Shown here one piece after another: positions 10,475-22,100 of a stretch of 64,000 nt of DNA (its first letter is position 1; each line of letters begins with the position of its first letter). Source of the stretch: Mercenaria mercenaria (lineage: Eukaryota; Mollusca; Bivalvia; Venerida; Veneridae); NCBI RefSeq assembly GCF_021730395.1, contig NC_069366.1, positions 88,524,501 to 88,588,500 on the forward strand, written 5' to 3'. A model generated the notes under the pieces. The model did no database searches. It saw only the letters and a program-made list of their open reading frames with translations, and was not told the DNA's origin. The position numbers were made by a program, and so were the translations under genes.

Positions 10475-11130
10475 TTTGAGGATAGTAAGTCAAAGATCAA
10501 GGTTACAGGGGCCTGAATCTTGCTGGAGCTGAAAATAGAAAAAAATCTTTGAACGACTTCTCATGAACGACCACCATCAAGCCTGATCTATAGCATCATT
10601 TTAAGGTCTAATTCTAGTGTGTGTTGTTTTTCTCAAGTTAACGCATTTGACCCCATTTAAGGGGCTTTTTCTCATGACTCGCTTGATACAATTTTATCAA
10701 ACTGCACAAAGCATCATTATAAAGTCCTCTCTCGATTTGTTTCAAATGGGCGCACTTAGCGCCTGTTTGGGTCTCTAGAGCAAAACGTACAGAAAAATAA
10801 ACAACTTCTGTATTGAAGCGTTTGATGGATCTTCATCAAATTTTGTCTGTAGCATTCTTATAAAGTCTTTTGTAAATTTTCTGCAAATATGGGCACTGCG
10901 CCCCTTAAGAGCAAACATAGAAAATCTTTAAATGACGTTTTCCCTTGAACTGCCTGGCAGAGCTTCATTTAACTTGGTCTATAGCATCCTTTCAAGGTCC
11001 TCTCTCAGATTTGTTCAAATGGAGGAACTTGATATTTTTCATGTTGTTTTTTTTTATGTACGAAACAAAGCTGTTATTCAGTTTTTCGTACATATTATCG
11101 AGGTCTGAACAGTAAGGTGAGCGCCTTTTG
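10475..11130. repeat. degenerate ~150-bp tandem repeat array
   Basis: Three to four diverged units with GAGCTGAAAATAGAAAA, TTGATACAATTTTATCAAAC, TAGCATCATTATAAAGTCC and CAAATGGGCGCACTTAGC blocks. Same family as the longer array at 12191-14800. Confidence 0.65.
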
Positions 11131-12190
11131 TCCACTTAGGCCCTCTTGTACAAAAATTGAACATCCAAATGATCGGGATATAATGCCCAGATAAAGCGGA
11201 TAGTTTACTTGTCCAGAAACTGTTCGGAATCTGTTTTCCTATTTGGAGTTTATGATTATTTATTTAGATATTGCTTGAGATTGTATTTTGCGAAGAATTG
11301 TTCTTGATCTTTGTTTATCAAAGATTTTAGTCAGAAACTGTGAAAACCAAGTGTTCTCTATGCTTTAATTTTGCTTCTTATTTTTCTTTATTTTACCTTG
11401 ACTTGCCAGTAGCATAAACACATTTTTATAAAATATCCATACAGAGAGTGTCTTTTTTGAGTGTTTAAGCAAAATTTTGTTGTTGCTGTTTAGAATTCAA
11501 AGAAAAAAAAACCCGGCTTGATGAATAGCACAATTTTTCATTGCAGTACATTAGATGACACATACATATGTAAATTTAGTGAAGTAATGCAAATTGGTCG
11601 ATGCAGAGATTTGTCTTCATTAGGGATTTATTTCCAAAAAGTACGAGGCGTTTAATTTAGAACTTTTCCTTCATATATTTACACCATTCAAAAGACAGTT
11701 TACATTTTATGTTTAAATTAGTTAAAAGTGATTATTCAAATTACATGTATATTTGTAATGTTGCAGATCGCTGTTAGTTGCAATTTAAGTTTTCAAAAAA
11801 TGACATTAGCATTGATTTATGTTAAAGACATAATTGTCACATTTTTCTACAAGTTTGTTGAAGAGCCATCAAGTTCAAAGAGAAAGTTTGTATTGCAAAC
11901 TTAAATGCTATTAAAGAACCTATTGTTCATTAAAAGTGTAATTCCCAAGGTATAAAAACAGAGTGTAACGAAAACAATGAACAAATTAAGCAGAAAATTG
12001 CATCTGAATATCCCAAACATCCGAACGAGTAAATAGAAAACTGTTTGATTTTGTTGTGAATATTAAAAGAACGAAGATAAGGCCACACCAAGTTGAACTT
12101 CTCTCTGTTAGATCACCCACGTCGACAAGACGGCTGTGCTCACATGTATTTAGTTGTATTGGGCAGGGATTTTAGGAATCTTATAGTATA
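11131..12190. other. no gene seen
   Basis: AT-rich sequence with no open frame of note, no SINE head and no inverted repeat recognised. Confidence 0.45.
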
Positions 12191-13551
12191 CATTTAGGTG
12201 GAAGGTCTTGCGTCCATCTTCCATCGTCCATCATCCTGTGGCAGCATTTTTACTTAAACATCTTTTCCTCAGAAACTACCGACTAGAATTACACTAAACT
12301 TGGTCAGTAGCATCCTGGCACGGACTTCTACTAAGTTGTTTTCCAAGTGGTTTAGCTTCACCCATTTTAAAAACCACCAGAGGTAAAAACAGAAAATATT
12401 TAAACAATTTTTCTCATCACCAACAAAATTAATCTTCATTAAACTTAGGCTAGAACATCATTATAAGGCCCTGTCCAACATTTGTTAAAAAGGGGGCCCT
12501 TGACCCCTTTCAGGGGCCGCTAATGCTAAAGAAGAAAAACTTTTAAACGACTTCTTTTCGTGAAATATTGGATGGATCTTCGTCAACTTTGTCTGTAGCA
12601 TCATTGTAAGGTCATCTTCCAATTTTGTTCGAATGGGGGCACCTGGCCCATTTAAGGGGACGCTAGACCTAACAATAGAAAATATTCAAATGACTTCTTC
12701 TCTTAATTGCACCGTTTGATGGAACGTCTGTGTCATCACTCTAAGGTCCTCGACAACATTTGCTCACATGGGGGGCACTTGGCCCTATTTATTGGCTACA
12801 AGGGCAAATCTTAAAAAAAAAACAGTTACTGTAAACAACTTCATCTCATGATCTGCTTCAAAAATCTTCATCAAACATCAAATCTGTAGCATTATTGTGA
12901 AGTCTTCTCCCAATTTTGTCCAAAGTGGCGTGGGGGGGGGGGGGCACTTGAACTAAAAATAGAAAGCAAAACTTTAAACAACTTCTCATGAACCACTTGA
13001 TGGATCTTCATCAAACTAGGTATGTAACATCATTGTTAGGTCCTCTCTCCGTCAACCATGCGTCCGTCTACACTTTTCAAACGACATCTCCTATGTAACC
13101 GTGTAGTGGAAGTTGATGAAACTTGGCTTAGATGTTCCTTTGTAGGTTTTCTTCAAAAATTTTCAAACCGTGCCGCTTGGTTGCACATAGGGGCCACAGA
13201 AGCTTGAAATAGAAAAAATCTTAAAAAACATCTCCTACATGTCTGATTTTGAAATAGTTTCACACAAATGGTCTTTATATCTCTTAACCAAGATTGTTCA
13301 AACTATTCCGATTCGTCAAAGCATGGCCGCCAGGGTTCTTTGTCACTTTTCTCTATATTTTTCTTGTATGAAACTGCCGGCCTAATTTTAGAATATTTTC
13401 ACAGAATTTGTCCCTGTGTGGCCCTCTACCAAGATTATTCAAATTATTTTGATTCGTCAAAAACATGGCGGCCAGAGGGCTTAATATTCTTAAAATCTTG
13501 TAGGAAACTACAGGCCTGATTTTAAAACATTTTCACGCGCGCACGCACGCA

Positions 13552-13612
<61 letters not shown>

Positions 13613-14800
13613 CTCGCCCGTATTTATTTAGTAGAAACATTTTTGGTCACCTGAGTACAAAGTCCTTAGGGTAAGCTGTTATGATCACTCACTATCTGGC
13701 GTCTTTCCGTCAGTCCGTTTTTGTTCAAACGATATCGCCTCTGAAACCGTGTGGTGGAAGTTGATGAAACTTGGCCTTGATGTTCCTTTGGTTGTCTTCT
13801 TCCAAATTTGTTCAAACCGCTATGAAACTTGGCCTTGATGTTCCTTTGGTTGTCTTCTTCCAAAATTGTTCAAACCGCTTCAAAGTTAAAAATAGAAAAA
13901 TATGAAATAGTTTCACACCTATATGTAACCCTCTACTTAGATGTTGAAATGATACCGATTGATAAGTGGTCACTTATAAAACTGCTGACCCGATTTTAAA
14001 ATAATGTTATACAAATTGTCTACCAAAATTGTTCAAATTTTACCGACTCGTCAAAAACTATGGCGGTCAGAGGGCGTGGTCACTTTTCCCTATATGTGTT
14101 TAGTGGAAACTGCTAGCCCAATTTGAAACTATATTCACACAAATGGTCCTTGTTTGACACCCTACCAAGATTGTTCAATTTATTCCGATGGCCGCTAGAG
14201 GGCGTGGTCACTTTTCCCTGTATGTATATATTGAAAACTTTGCAAAGATTCTTGTATGAAAATGCTAACCCGATTCGAAAATAATTTTACTTAGATTGTC
14301 TTTGTTTGACCCTCTACCAAGATTATTCAGCTTATTTCGACTTGTCAAAAAATGGCCACTGCGGGGCGTTGTTATATTCCCCTACATGTATTTATTGGAA
14401 ACTTTAAAAATCTTCTTGTCAGAAACAGCAGTCCAAATTTTAAAATTATCTAACGAAGATTGTATCACTTACTTTGTTTGTCAAAACATGGCCGTTTGGG
14501 TGTGTGGTCCCTTTTCCCTAAACAGTATGTAGTGGAATCTGTTTGATATTTTCTCTTAATTAGTATCTTATGTCATCATTCTCCCAGTGTCTTACCCCAC
14601 ATGCCCCCATAACTCCCGAACACAAACATATTACCTGCCGTAATTTATCTAGTAAAAACTTTTAACATATTCTTGTCGTAAAACACTGGCACTGCTTTAA
14701 AATAGTTTCACAGACATTTTCTATGCATAACCATGTAACAAAACTGTTCAAGCAAGCAGTGTAACTCAAGTGAGCGATCTAGGGCCATCATGACCCTCTT
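12191..14800. repeat. long degenerate tandem repeat region, ~150-bp units
   Basis: Two sub-patterns follow one another. The first (to about 13060) repeats 'catcaaact...gtctgtagcatcattgtaaggtc...caaatgggggcacttggccc...aaaatagaaa'. The second (13060-14760) repeats 'tggccgccagaGGGcgtggtcacttttccctatatgt...gattgttcaaattattccgattcgtcaaa'. One ~57-bp block is duplicated exactly in tandem at 13761-13880. The region ends with AGTGAGCGATCTAGGGCC, which recurs inverted near 26440-26480 inside the 2.1-kb transposon. Short open frames here are repeat translations. Confidence 0.7.
13538..13608 (+). repeat. (CA)n microsatellite
   Basis: A CGCG/CACG start grades into about 50 bases of uninterrupted CA. Confidence 0.95.
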
Positions 14801-14929
14801 GATCATGCTTTTATACTAAACACAGCTATTACCATTGATGATTTAGTGTGTCATACATATATTTAAGTTCAGACAGTCAATTTCAGGTGGGCGACTTATG
14901 GTCACTATGGCCCCTGTTGAAATAAGCAG

Positions 14930-15330
14930 GTTTGGACCATGTATGGGCAATGTGAGTTAATTTATAGAAAAATAAGCTTTTAAATGACTTCTTCCGATTA
15001 ACAGCTTGATGGAGCTTCATCCAACTAGGTCTGTAGCATCATTTTGAGGTCGTCTCCCAATTTTATTCAAATAGAGGCACTTAGCCCGTTTTAGAGGCTG
15101 CCAGAGTTTAAAAGAGAAATATTTTTGATGACTTCTTCTGATGGTCCCATTTCTTTATTAGGGTACATCAGGGCTGAAAAGAGGGAGAGAGAAAATAAAA
15201 CTACTTCAGATCATGTTCTGCTTTTTGAGGGGCATCAATGGAAAATGTACTCAAAACCTTAAAATTACTTTTTATGAATTGCTTAAAGGTGTGCTCAGAA
15301 GCAAGATCAGGCGGTCTATTTCTTCTTAAT
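14930..15330. repeat. degenerate ~150-bp repeat units
   Basis: Blocks such as AGCTTGATGGAGCTTCATC, GTCTGTAGCATCATTTTGAG and CAAATAGAGGCACTTAGCCC match the arrays upstream. Confidence 0.6.
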
Positions 15331-15507
15331 GTGAGCAACTTAGCCCAATTAGGCCTCTAGTTTCTTTTTTTTTCTGAATGATGATTTTAAAGCCACCGAA
15401 GGGAATATAGTGAAACAAGATATGATGACATATGGCAATGAGACTCAACATGCTTTGGCGAAGCTGTTGGTGCTATTTTACACAGTTATGCCGCCTTATT
15501 CTCACGT

Positions 15508-15720
15508 TTGGAAGGGATCACTTGTTCTTCGCATATATGGCTTTGAAACCTCGCTTGGGATATAAAATTCTTCATGTGATGAAGCCATCCAGTTGTTAGT
15601 TTCAACCCACGTGTCCACACATGTATGCCTGGGACAATGCACGGGGGGTCACCTGGGTTTTTCTTTCTTCATCAAAAGCCGGAACAGTCACCATATGGCA
15701 TGAAATAAGGTCTGGAAGTT
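15508..15720 (+). mobile_element. SINE C, partial copy
   Basis: Shares with the SINE at 16716 the blocks GGATCACTTGTTCTTCGC (end of the tRNA-like head), ATTCTTCATGTGATGAAGCC, ATCCAGTTG, AATGCACGGGGGGTCACC and the pre-tail CATCAAAAGCCGGAACAGTC-ACCATATG. The 5' end of the head is missing. Confidence 0.65.
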
Positions 15721-16244
15721 TAAAGCTGCACTATCACAGTTGAACAAACAGTACAAAAATCGTATTATAACGTACTGCGTACAACAGGAAACGTTCATTA
15801 CAAGACCTTTTACAACATACAGGAAAACCCTTGGAAAAGAGTCCTACCTTTTGAATAACGAATTATTTTAGATCAAACGGCAAACATCAACATCGATAAT
15901 GGCAATACATGATTTATATTATATTTTTAATAACCGTTTAGAAGTCGGCGAGTCTTTGGCAGGGGGCTTAAACTTAGTCAAGGCCAATAATGAATTTTTC
16001 ATCCTTGTTCATCCGTACCCCTACTATGCTCGTTTTCATATCATGGGAAAATTTGTAAAATAATACTGGTATTCTAATTTTCGAAGTGATGGTTACATTT
16101 TTGATGGGATTCAGATTCTTGTTTTTCTTACTCTAAAACGCTCAAAATTCGCTCTCCGTTGACCCCGAGCAACAAATATTTTCCGGGGAAGGCTTCCGTA
16201 CCCGCACCTACCCCCATCCTGGATCCGCCCCTGGGACTGCTGGA
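15721..16244. other. no gene seen
   Basis: Mixed-composition intergenic sequence, no frame or repeat identified. Confidence 0.4.
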
Positions 16245-16650
16245 GATTCGTTCTGTAGTATATTTGGATTGACACTTCTCAAGTCTGTTCAGTTAGGTCG
16301 AAATAGGGAGCCACGAGGGCTTTTACAAAAAATGCATTTTATCAGTCTTGTGGATGTTCACCAAACCTGGTCTGTAGCATCCTAGTAACTTGTATTAGGT
16401 TTATAAAAGTATTTTCGCATTACTGCACTGGAGGGTCTGACAGAAGTGAATATAAAATCATCATTTATTATTATATGAATTCCCATGAACCACAGGCTTG
16501 GTCTGTGCCAAGCTTGGTCTGTTTTATATTTGTATGCACCTTTCTTAAGTTTGTTGAACGTCTCATCATGACACTTTATGAATCTTTACCAAACGTTTTC
16601 TGTGGCATCTCGTAAACTTATTGAAATGGTTCCGTTTGTCCGCACTGGGA
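16245..16650. repeat. degenerate ~150-bp repeat units, diverged
   Basis: Recognisable from CACCAAACCTGGTCTGTAGC, GAATCTTTACCAAACGTTTT and GAAATGGTTCCGTTTGTCC-like blocks. More decayed than the 12-14 kb array. Confidence 0.45.
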
Positions 16651-16715
16651 TGTTGGGGTTGTAGGGCTAAAACGCTTTACACAAACATCATACCCCAAAA
16701 CTTCTTCAAGTTATA

Positions 16716-17200
16716 TCCTCCGTGGTCAAGTGGTTAAGGTTGCTGTATTGAATCACTTTCCTCTCACCGCTGTGGATTCAAAATCCCTTTACGGGTGAAG
16801 AAGTCTTTCACGTGAAGAAGTCATCCAGTCGGCTAACTGAATGTCAGTAGTATTACCCAGACGCATTCATAATCCTGGGCCCAGTTGTTCGAAACTTTAA
16901 CAGGTAATTAAGCTAACGGTTGGTTAACTTTAAGAGTTATATAATGACATTTTAGAAGTCTAAGAAAAACAAATGTATGAGTACAGTAAAAGCAAAACAT
17001 CACGCAAGTTTTTCCCACCAAGACTAATATTTTGTACCAAAATTTAGCAGGTCGTTAGTTTAACAGTCGGTTATAGGTTCTAACAACTGGACCCTGAAAT
17101 AATGCATGGAGGGTTACTTGAACATTCAGCACCATAAAAAGGTGGACAATCGCCATGTGACGTAAGGTTGCGTCCGTGTAAATCTGTAACACAGACACAA
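16716..17200 (+). mobile_element. SINE C, split by a short inverted-repeat element
   Basis: The tRNA-like head CCGTGGTCAAGTGGTTAAGG (A-box region) continues to a weak B box at GGATTCAAAATCC. The body has GTGAAGAAGTCATCCAGTCG and CCCAGACGCATTCATAATCC. It is interrupted at 16876 and resumes at 17095 with TGAAATAATGCATGGAGGG and GTGGACAATCGCCATGTGACG. The head resembles a long-variable-arm tRNA (Ser/Leu type). Confidence 0.7.
16877..17094. mobile_element. 218-bp inverted-repeat element nested in SINE C
   Basis: Left end GGGCCCAGTTGTTCGAAAC; the right end read in reverse complement is GGGTCCAGTTGTTAGAACC. The inverted termini are about 25 bp. Without the element the SINE reads smoothly from AATCC to TGAAATAATG. 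The target duplication is ambiguous because the ends share C and T bases with the target. No coding capacity. Confidence 0.8.
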
Positions 17201-17721
17201 TTATAGGTCATTTAGCGACTTTCCAGCTTTTCATGGTGGTGCCCCTCCGGACATTATTTCATTACGCGCGAGCACTTGGGTAAAACAACCGAACTTCTAT
17301 AAGCAAGTTGCATGGCTTCTTCGAATGAAGAATTCTACGGCCTTAAGTGAGGCTCGAATCGACTTCGGTGAGTGGCAGGTGATTTGAAGTCAATGACCTG
17401 AACCCCTAAAGCCATTCGAAAGATTCTGTTGGAGATGAAATAAAAAAAGTATTTAAACAGAATTTCCGTAGAGTTGCTAATACGATTTAGAAATAGTTTC
17501 ACAGAGCAAGCATTCGGAACTTTTCCTTTCACTGTCCTGTGACTAACGTTTGAACAGGATGGAGATTAAAAACTGAGGCCTGGTGCGCACCGTTGACAGG
17601 CTTTTCATTCATCAGCGGTGTTTTGCCACTGACTGATCAAAGGAAGTGCCATACTTTGTTGCTTTATTTATTTGTTTAGTCGACTTTGTCTAAATCTAAT
17701 ACTTTTTCCATGTATTAAAGT
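17201..17721. other. no gene seen
   Basis: Intergenic sequence; the open frame of 65 codons on the - strand has no resemblance to a known family. Confidence 0.4.
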
Positions 17722-18025
17722 GTGCCCGCCCGATTAGCTCAAAAGGGAGAGCGCACATCTCGCGAGGTCGTGAGTTCGATCCCGTGCAGGATATATGTTA
17801 CCATGACGATTGATAAAATACATTTTGTCTGAAATCATTCGTCCTCCTCCTCAGATTCATATGGAGAAGTTTGCAGGTACTTGCAAAGAACAAGTTGAAG
17901 TTAGTACTTGAACATTGTCGAGGAAAACTGGTTAGGTTAACTGCTGCCGTATTATTACTCAAAGCTGGAAAGTCACCATATCACCTTTAATTGTTTCTGT
18001 GCAACGATAAAACCAAACAAAAATA
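17722..18025 (+). mobile_element. chimeric SINE: A-type head and body, C-type tail
   Basis: The tRNA-derived head (GATTAGCTCAAAAGGGAGAG A box; GTGAGTTCGATCCC B box) and the body (ATTCGTCCTCCTCC, AACTGGTTAGGTTAACTGC) are those of SINE A. From about 17960 the sequence changes to AAAGCTGGAAAGTCACCAT and GTGCAACGATAAAACC, the 3' end of SINE C, and finishes in an A-rich tail. Confidence 0.7.
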
Positions 18026-18655
18026 TAATTATGATCTATTGGCGTTTTCGAGGTTCATTGTAGTGATTAAGAAGATATTATTTGTGTAAGCTGCTTGTAT
18101 TAGTATTTAGATATGATAAACTCAAGCATGTATGTACACTATATGTGAAATAGAGCCATGCTATTTTTCAATAACACTATTTTTCACATTCTGCATTATT
18201 TGTTACTGTTATTTTAAATGGATACATATTAATTTTGCATTTAGCTTGGCAACGACAATTAATTGTAAATGACACAGAATTTTTTTTTAATTGAACATTA
18301 CTTTTCAATATCAATGAAAAGCAAATTATGAGTAACCAATTTCGAATCTTCAGAGTTAGAAAATAAACAACAATAATATCTAACGGAATTAAAACCGTGT
18401 CAAGCAATTTCGGCCAATAATTACTCAATTTGAATTTGATCGTTTAGATTTGTCAAAACTAATTGCAATATGCTGATTGATTGACACATTGAATCATAAT
18501 CATGTGCACGCAAATCCAATTTTACAAATGTAGGTCAGTGATCCATGTCGGTGTTATTAAGTTGAACATTCAGTGCAAAGGGTTTTTACAAACAAGAATA
18601 GACATACATTTTTGAAAATCAAATATCAGGTGTATGAATCCTATCCTGTTCCCAT
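18026..18655. other. no gene seen; left flank of the BEL/Pao element
   Basis: AT-rich. The last five bases (CCCAT) are the target-site copy of the BEL/Pao insertion. Confidence 0.5.
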
Positions 18656-18859
18656 TGTCGTTTAGACACTAGTGGAATTTAAATACAAGACGTTGTGTGG
18701 TTTCTTACAGTTTACTTCTGTTGCTTTCGTTTGACTGCGGAAGTACATATATAAAAGTGACGTCAAGGACGTCATACATAATAATATGATAAACCGCGCC
18801 ACGTAAACGTGACGCCAAGATTAGCGCGTCAACATGATAACATGTATACTTACATGACA
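18656..18859 (-). repeat. 3' LTR of the BEL/Pao element
   Basis: 204 bp, nearly identical to the copy at 24365-24568. Contains a TATATAAAAG-like box when read on the + strand and short palindromes (TGACGTCAAGGACGTCA, ACGTAAACGT). Confidence 0.96.
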
Positions 18860-19135
18860 CTCCGGGGCCGGAAAGTAAAATATCAGAGTAAATTACAAGA
18901 CAATCATTATGTATCAAATTGCACTCTTGAATGAAAATTACTAAGTCTTGTTAAATGAATCACGCGTTTGAAACCATTCTATGAAATGTCATTATAATTT
19001 GTCTTTCACAGTCTGAATATATCTCTAGTAACAGAAATTGTCTCAATTATCACCTAATTCTAAACACAGTTTCTCTTATCACTGAATTTTGAACACAGTC
19101 TCTAGTCTCTATTACCAACGAAATCTGAACGCAGT

Positions 19136-22100
19136 CTATTCAATCAGCTCAAGCGGATAAAGTTTTGCTATAGGTCTGGTGATGATGCCCTTTCTAGATT
19201 TGACTCGTGCTGCACGTGTACGTCCGTCTGCTCCAGTAACAACGTCATCAATAACACCTAAGGACCACCTGCTTCTGGGTAATGTGTCGTCGTGAATCTG
19301 GACTACGTCGCCAATTCGAATCAGATCGCCTTCGCCTCCTAAATGTTTGTGGAACTCTCTTAACGATGTAAGGTACTCGTGCTTCCACCGGGACCAAAAA
19401 TGTTCAATTGTAGCAGACTTAAAACGGTATAGCTTGTCTGCTTTATCACGTGACATATCGTCTGCTTCCGGTTCTTCTCGGTCGTCTGGATAGATAGGTG
19501 TTGTGATTCTTCGTCCGTATAATAAGTGTGAGGGCGTCAAGGGTTCGTCGTCTGCTGGATCTGTTGATGAATGGGTCAGCGGCCGATCGTTAATTATACA
19601 CTCGACTTCGGTAATGAGCGTCTGTAGGGTTTCTAAGTTGATTAACGCCTTTCCAAGGACTTTCTTCAGACTGGTCTTGGTGAGTCCAATGAGTCTTTCC
19701 CACCAACCGCCATACCACGGAGCGTGTTGAGGGATGAACTTCCAGGTAATGCCATGTGGGTTCAAAACTTCTTCTTTCATAATCTTGGCCGTAGCTATAA
19801 ATGTTAATGCGTTGTCGGACATGAATACTTTTGGTGTGGATTGCCTGCTGATAAATCTGCGAACAGCTAGTATAAAAGATTCTGTCTTCATATCCGTGAC
19901 TATTTCCAGGTGTACGGCTCGAGTGTTTGCGCAGGTAAACAGGCAGATGTATACTTTCAGCAATCTTCCGTCTGTAGCTTTCACGGTAAGTGCTCCTGTG
20001 AAATCAATGCCGGTTACGGTAAACGGAGGTGCGTGTTTGAGTCTGTCACTGGGTAGAGGGGGTGGATCTGGTACTCTGTAAGGCTTTGCCGTCACTTTAC
20101 GGCACGTGACGCACGTGCGGATGATGGTTCTCACACGTTGACGTATACTGGGAATCCAAAAACGTTGACGTAAGTATGTGACTGTACTCTCTAAGCCTGC
20201 GTGAAGTTGTGTTTCGTGAGCGTCTGTAACTAACAACTCAGTAAGTTTTCCTCTAGATGGTATCAGATACGGGAATCGTGTTTCCTCAGGTAATGGTGCG
20301 TTGGCAATACGTCCTCCACAGCGTAGTATTTTGTCTATGTCAAGGTACAGGTCTAGTTGTCGCACTAATGCAGGTTTAATGCATCTAGAATTGGTCTTCT
20401 TCATGTAATCTAATACATCTGGACACCTCACGTACTGTGTATGTTTTATTAAGGTCCTTGCTGCTGTGTCGAGTTCATGTGGATGTAGATCTCCGCCATA
20501 TTTCTTCTGCTTCTTACACTGGTCTACAAATCGAAAAATGTATGCACACACTCTTAGAACCTTTTGGTAGGAGCTGAATCTCTGTAAGTCTAATATGTGT
20601 AGAATACCCGGAACGAATGGGGTTTCTTTTACAAGGACGATAGTATCTTCACCTTGGCTGTTATCATTTACGTGTATCTGTGATATGGTACTCTTCACTG
20701 GAAAACTGGCTGTGTTTGTCAGCCAATCTGGACCATGGAACCATAATCTGTTGTCATGGAACTTGTCATATGATAGACCACGTGACAGTATATCTGCGGG
20801 ATTGGTATCTGTAGAGCAGTATCTCCACTCGTATGTTTTCGTCAGTTCATGTATTTCTTGTACTCTGTTGGATACAAATATGGGTTGCTTCTTTGATGTT
20901 GAAATCCACTGTAGAGCAATCTGACTGTCGCTCCACAGGTAAACTCTCTGACACTCTATACTGGTGATAATATGGTGGCACAGTCTGGCTCCCAGGACAG
21001 CTGCACAAAGCTCGAGTTTCGGGATGGTTAACTGCTTAATGGGTGCTACTCTGTTCTTGGCCATAACAAGTGTGCTGTGACTTCCAGAAACAAGGTACGC
21101 GCATGCGCCGTATGCTTTCACACTTGCGTCGCAGAAAATGTGAAGATTTTTTTCTGTAGGAGAATCATCTGGGAAATAACAGCGTGGGAACTTCATGTCG
21201 ATGGCTTTTTTAACGTCTGCTCTTATGCTGCACCACTCTTTAATTATGTCGTCTGGTAAAAGCTCGTCCCACTCTAACTTGCGTTGCCATAATGATTGCA
21301 TCAGAACTTTACTTCTCACTGTGACGGGGTTCAATAATCCAAGCGGATCGAATATGGATGATGATTCCTTCAAGATCTCTCTTTTCGCCAGTAAGTGGTC
21401 ATTCTGCATGGACAATGTACGTTGCGGTATATACAAGACATCTGTTTCAGGATTCCAACGCATACCTAGTACTTTGATTTCTTTGTCTTTGTCATCTATT
21501 CCGCCGGCTTTGAATTTGGTACGTAATGCTTCACTATTAGAACTCCACGATCGTAGGTTGAAAGACGCTTGCTTGAATATTTGTCGGCTGCTTTCGAAGA
21601 AATCATGTAACTTCTGCTCATCTTGGACGCTGGTAAGTATATTATCTACGTATAAGCCACTCTTGATAAGATCAGTAAGTTCACATTGGTGTATCTCTAG
21701 GTGCTTTAGAATCGTCGCATTCAGTATAAATGGAGAGCAAGTTGCTCCGAAAAGAACGGACTTGAATCTATATGTCTTTAGAGTGCTGGCTGGATCGTCT
21801 GGGTCTGTCAACCAGTAAAATCTTGTGACGTCACGGTCGTCTGCGTGTAGTCCAACATTCAAAAACGCTTTCTCTATGTCTGTGCAAATGGCGTATTTGT
21901 TGTATCTGAATCTAATTAAAATTGTAGTAAGATCAGTGAGGTGAGGAGGGGTGTTCATCAAACAGTCGTTCAGGCTCGGAAATTCACGTCCGGATCTGCA
22001 GCTACAATCATAGACGATGCGAATCGGAGTTGTTGCTGAGTCCTTTTTTACATGGTGGTGAGGAATGTAATGTAACTTTCTTGTCGTGCATATCTGGTCG

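Noticed and set aside
12191-14800. Possible CRISPR-like or protein-coding repeat region
   Set aside because: Units are adjacent and degenerate with no constant repeat separated by unique spacers; this is eukaryotic intergenic repeat.
21195-21818. 207-codon frame on the + strand
   Set aside because: Antisense shadow of the BEL/Pao polymerase frame, as are the other + strand frames between 19503 and 24391.
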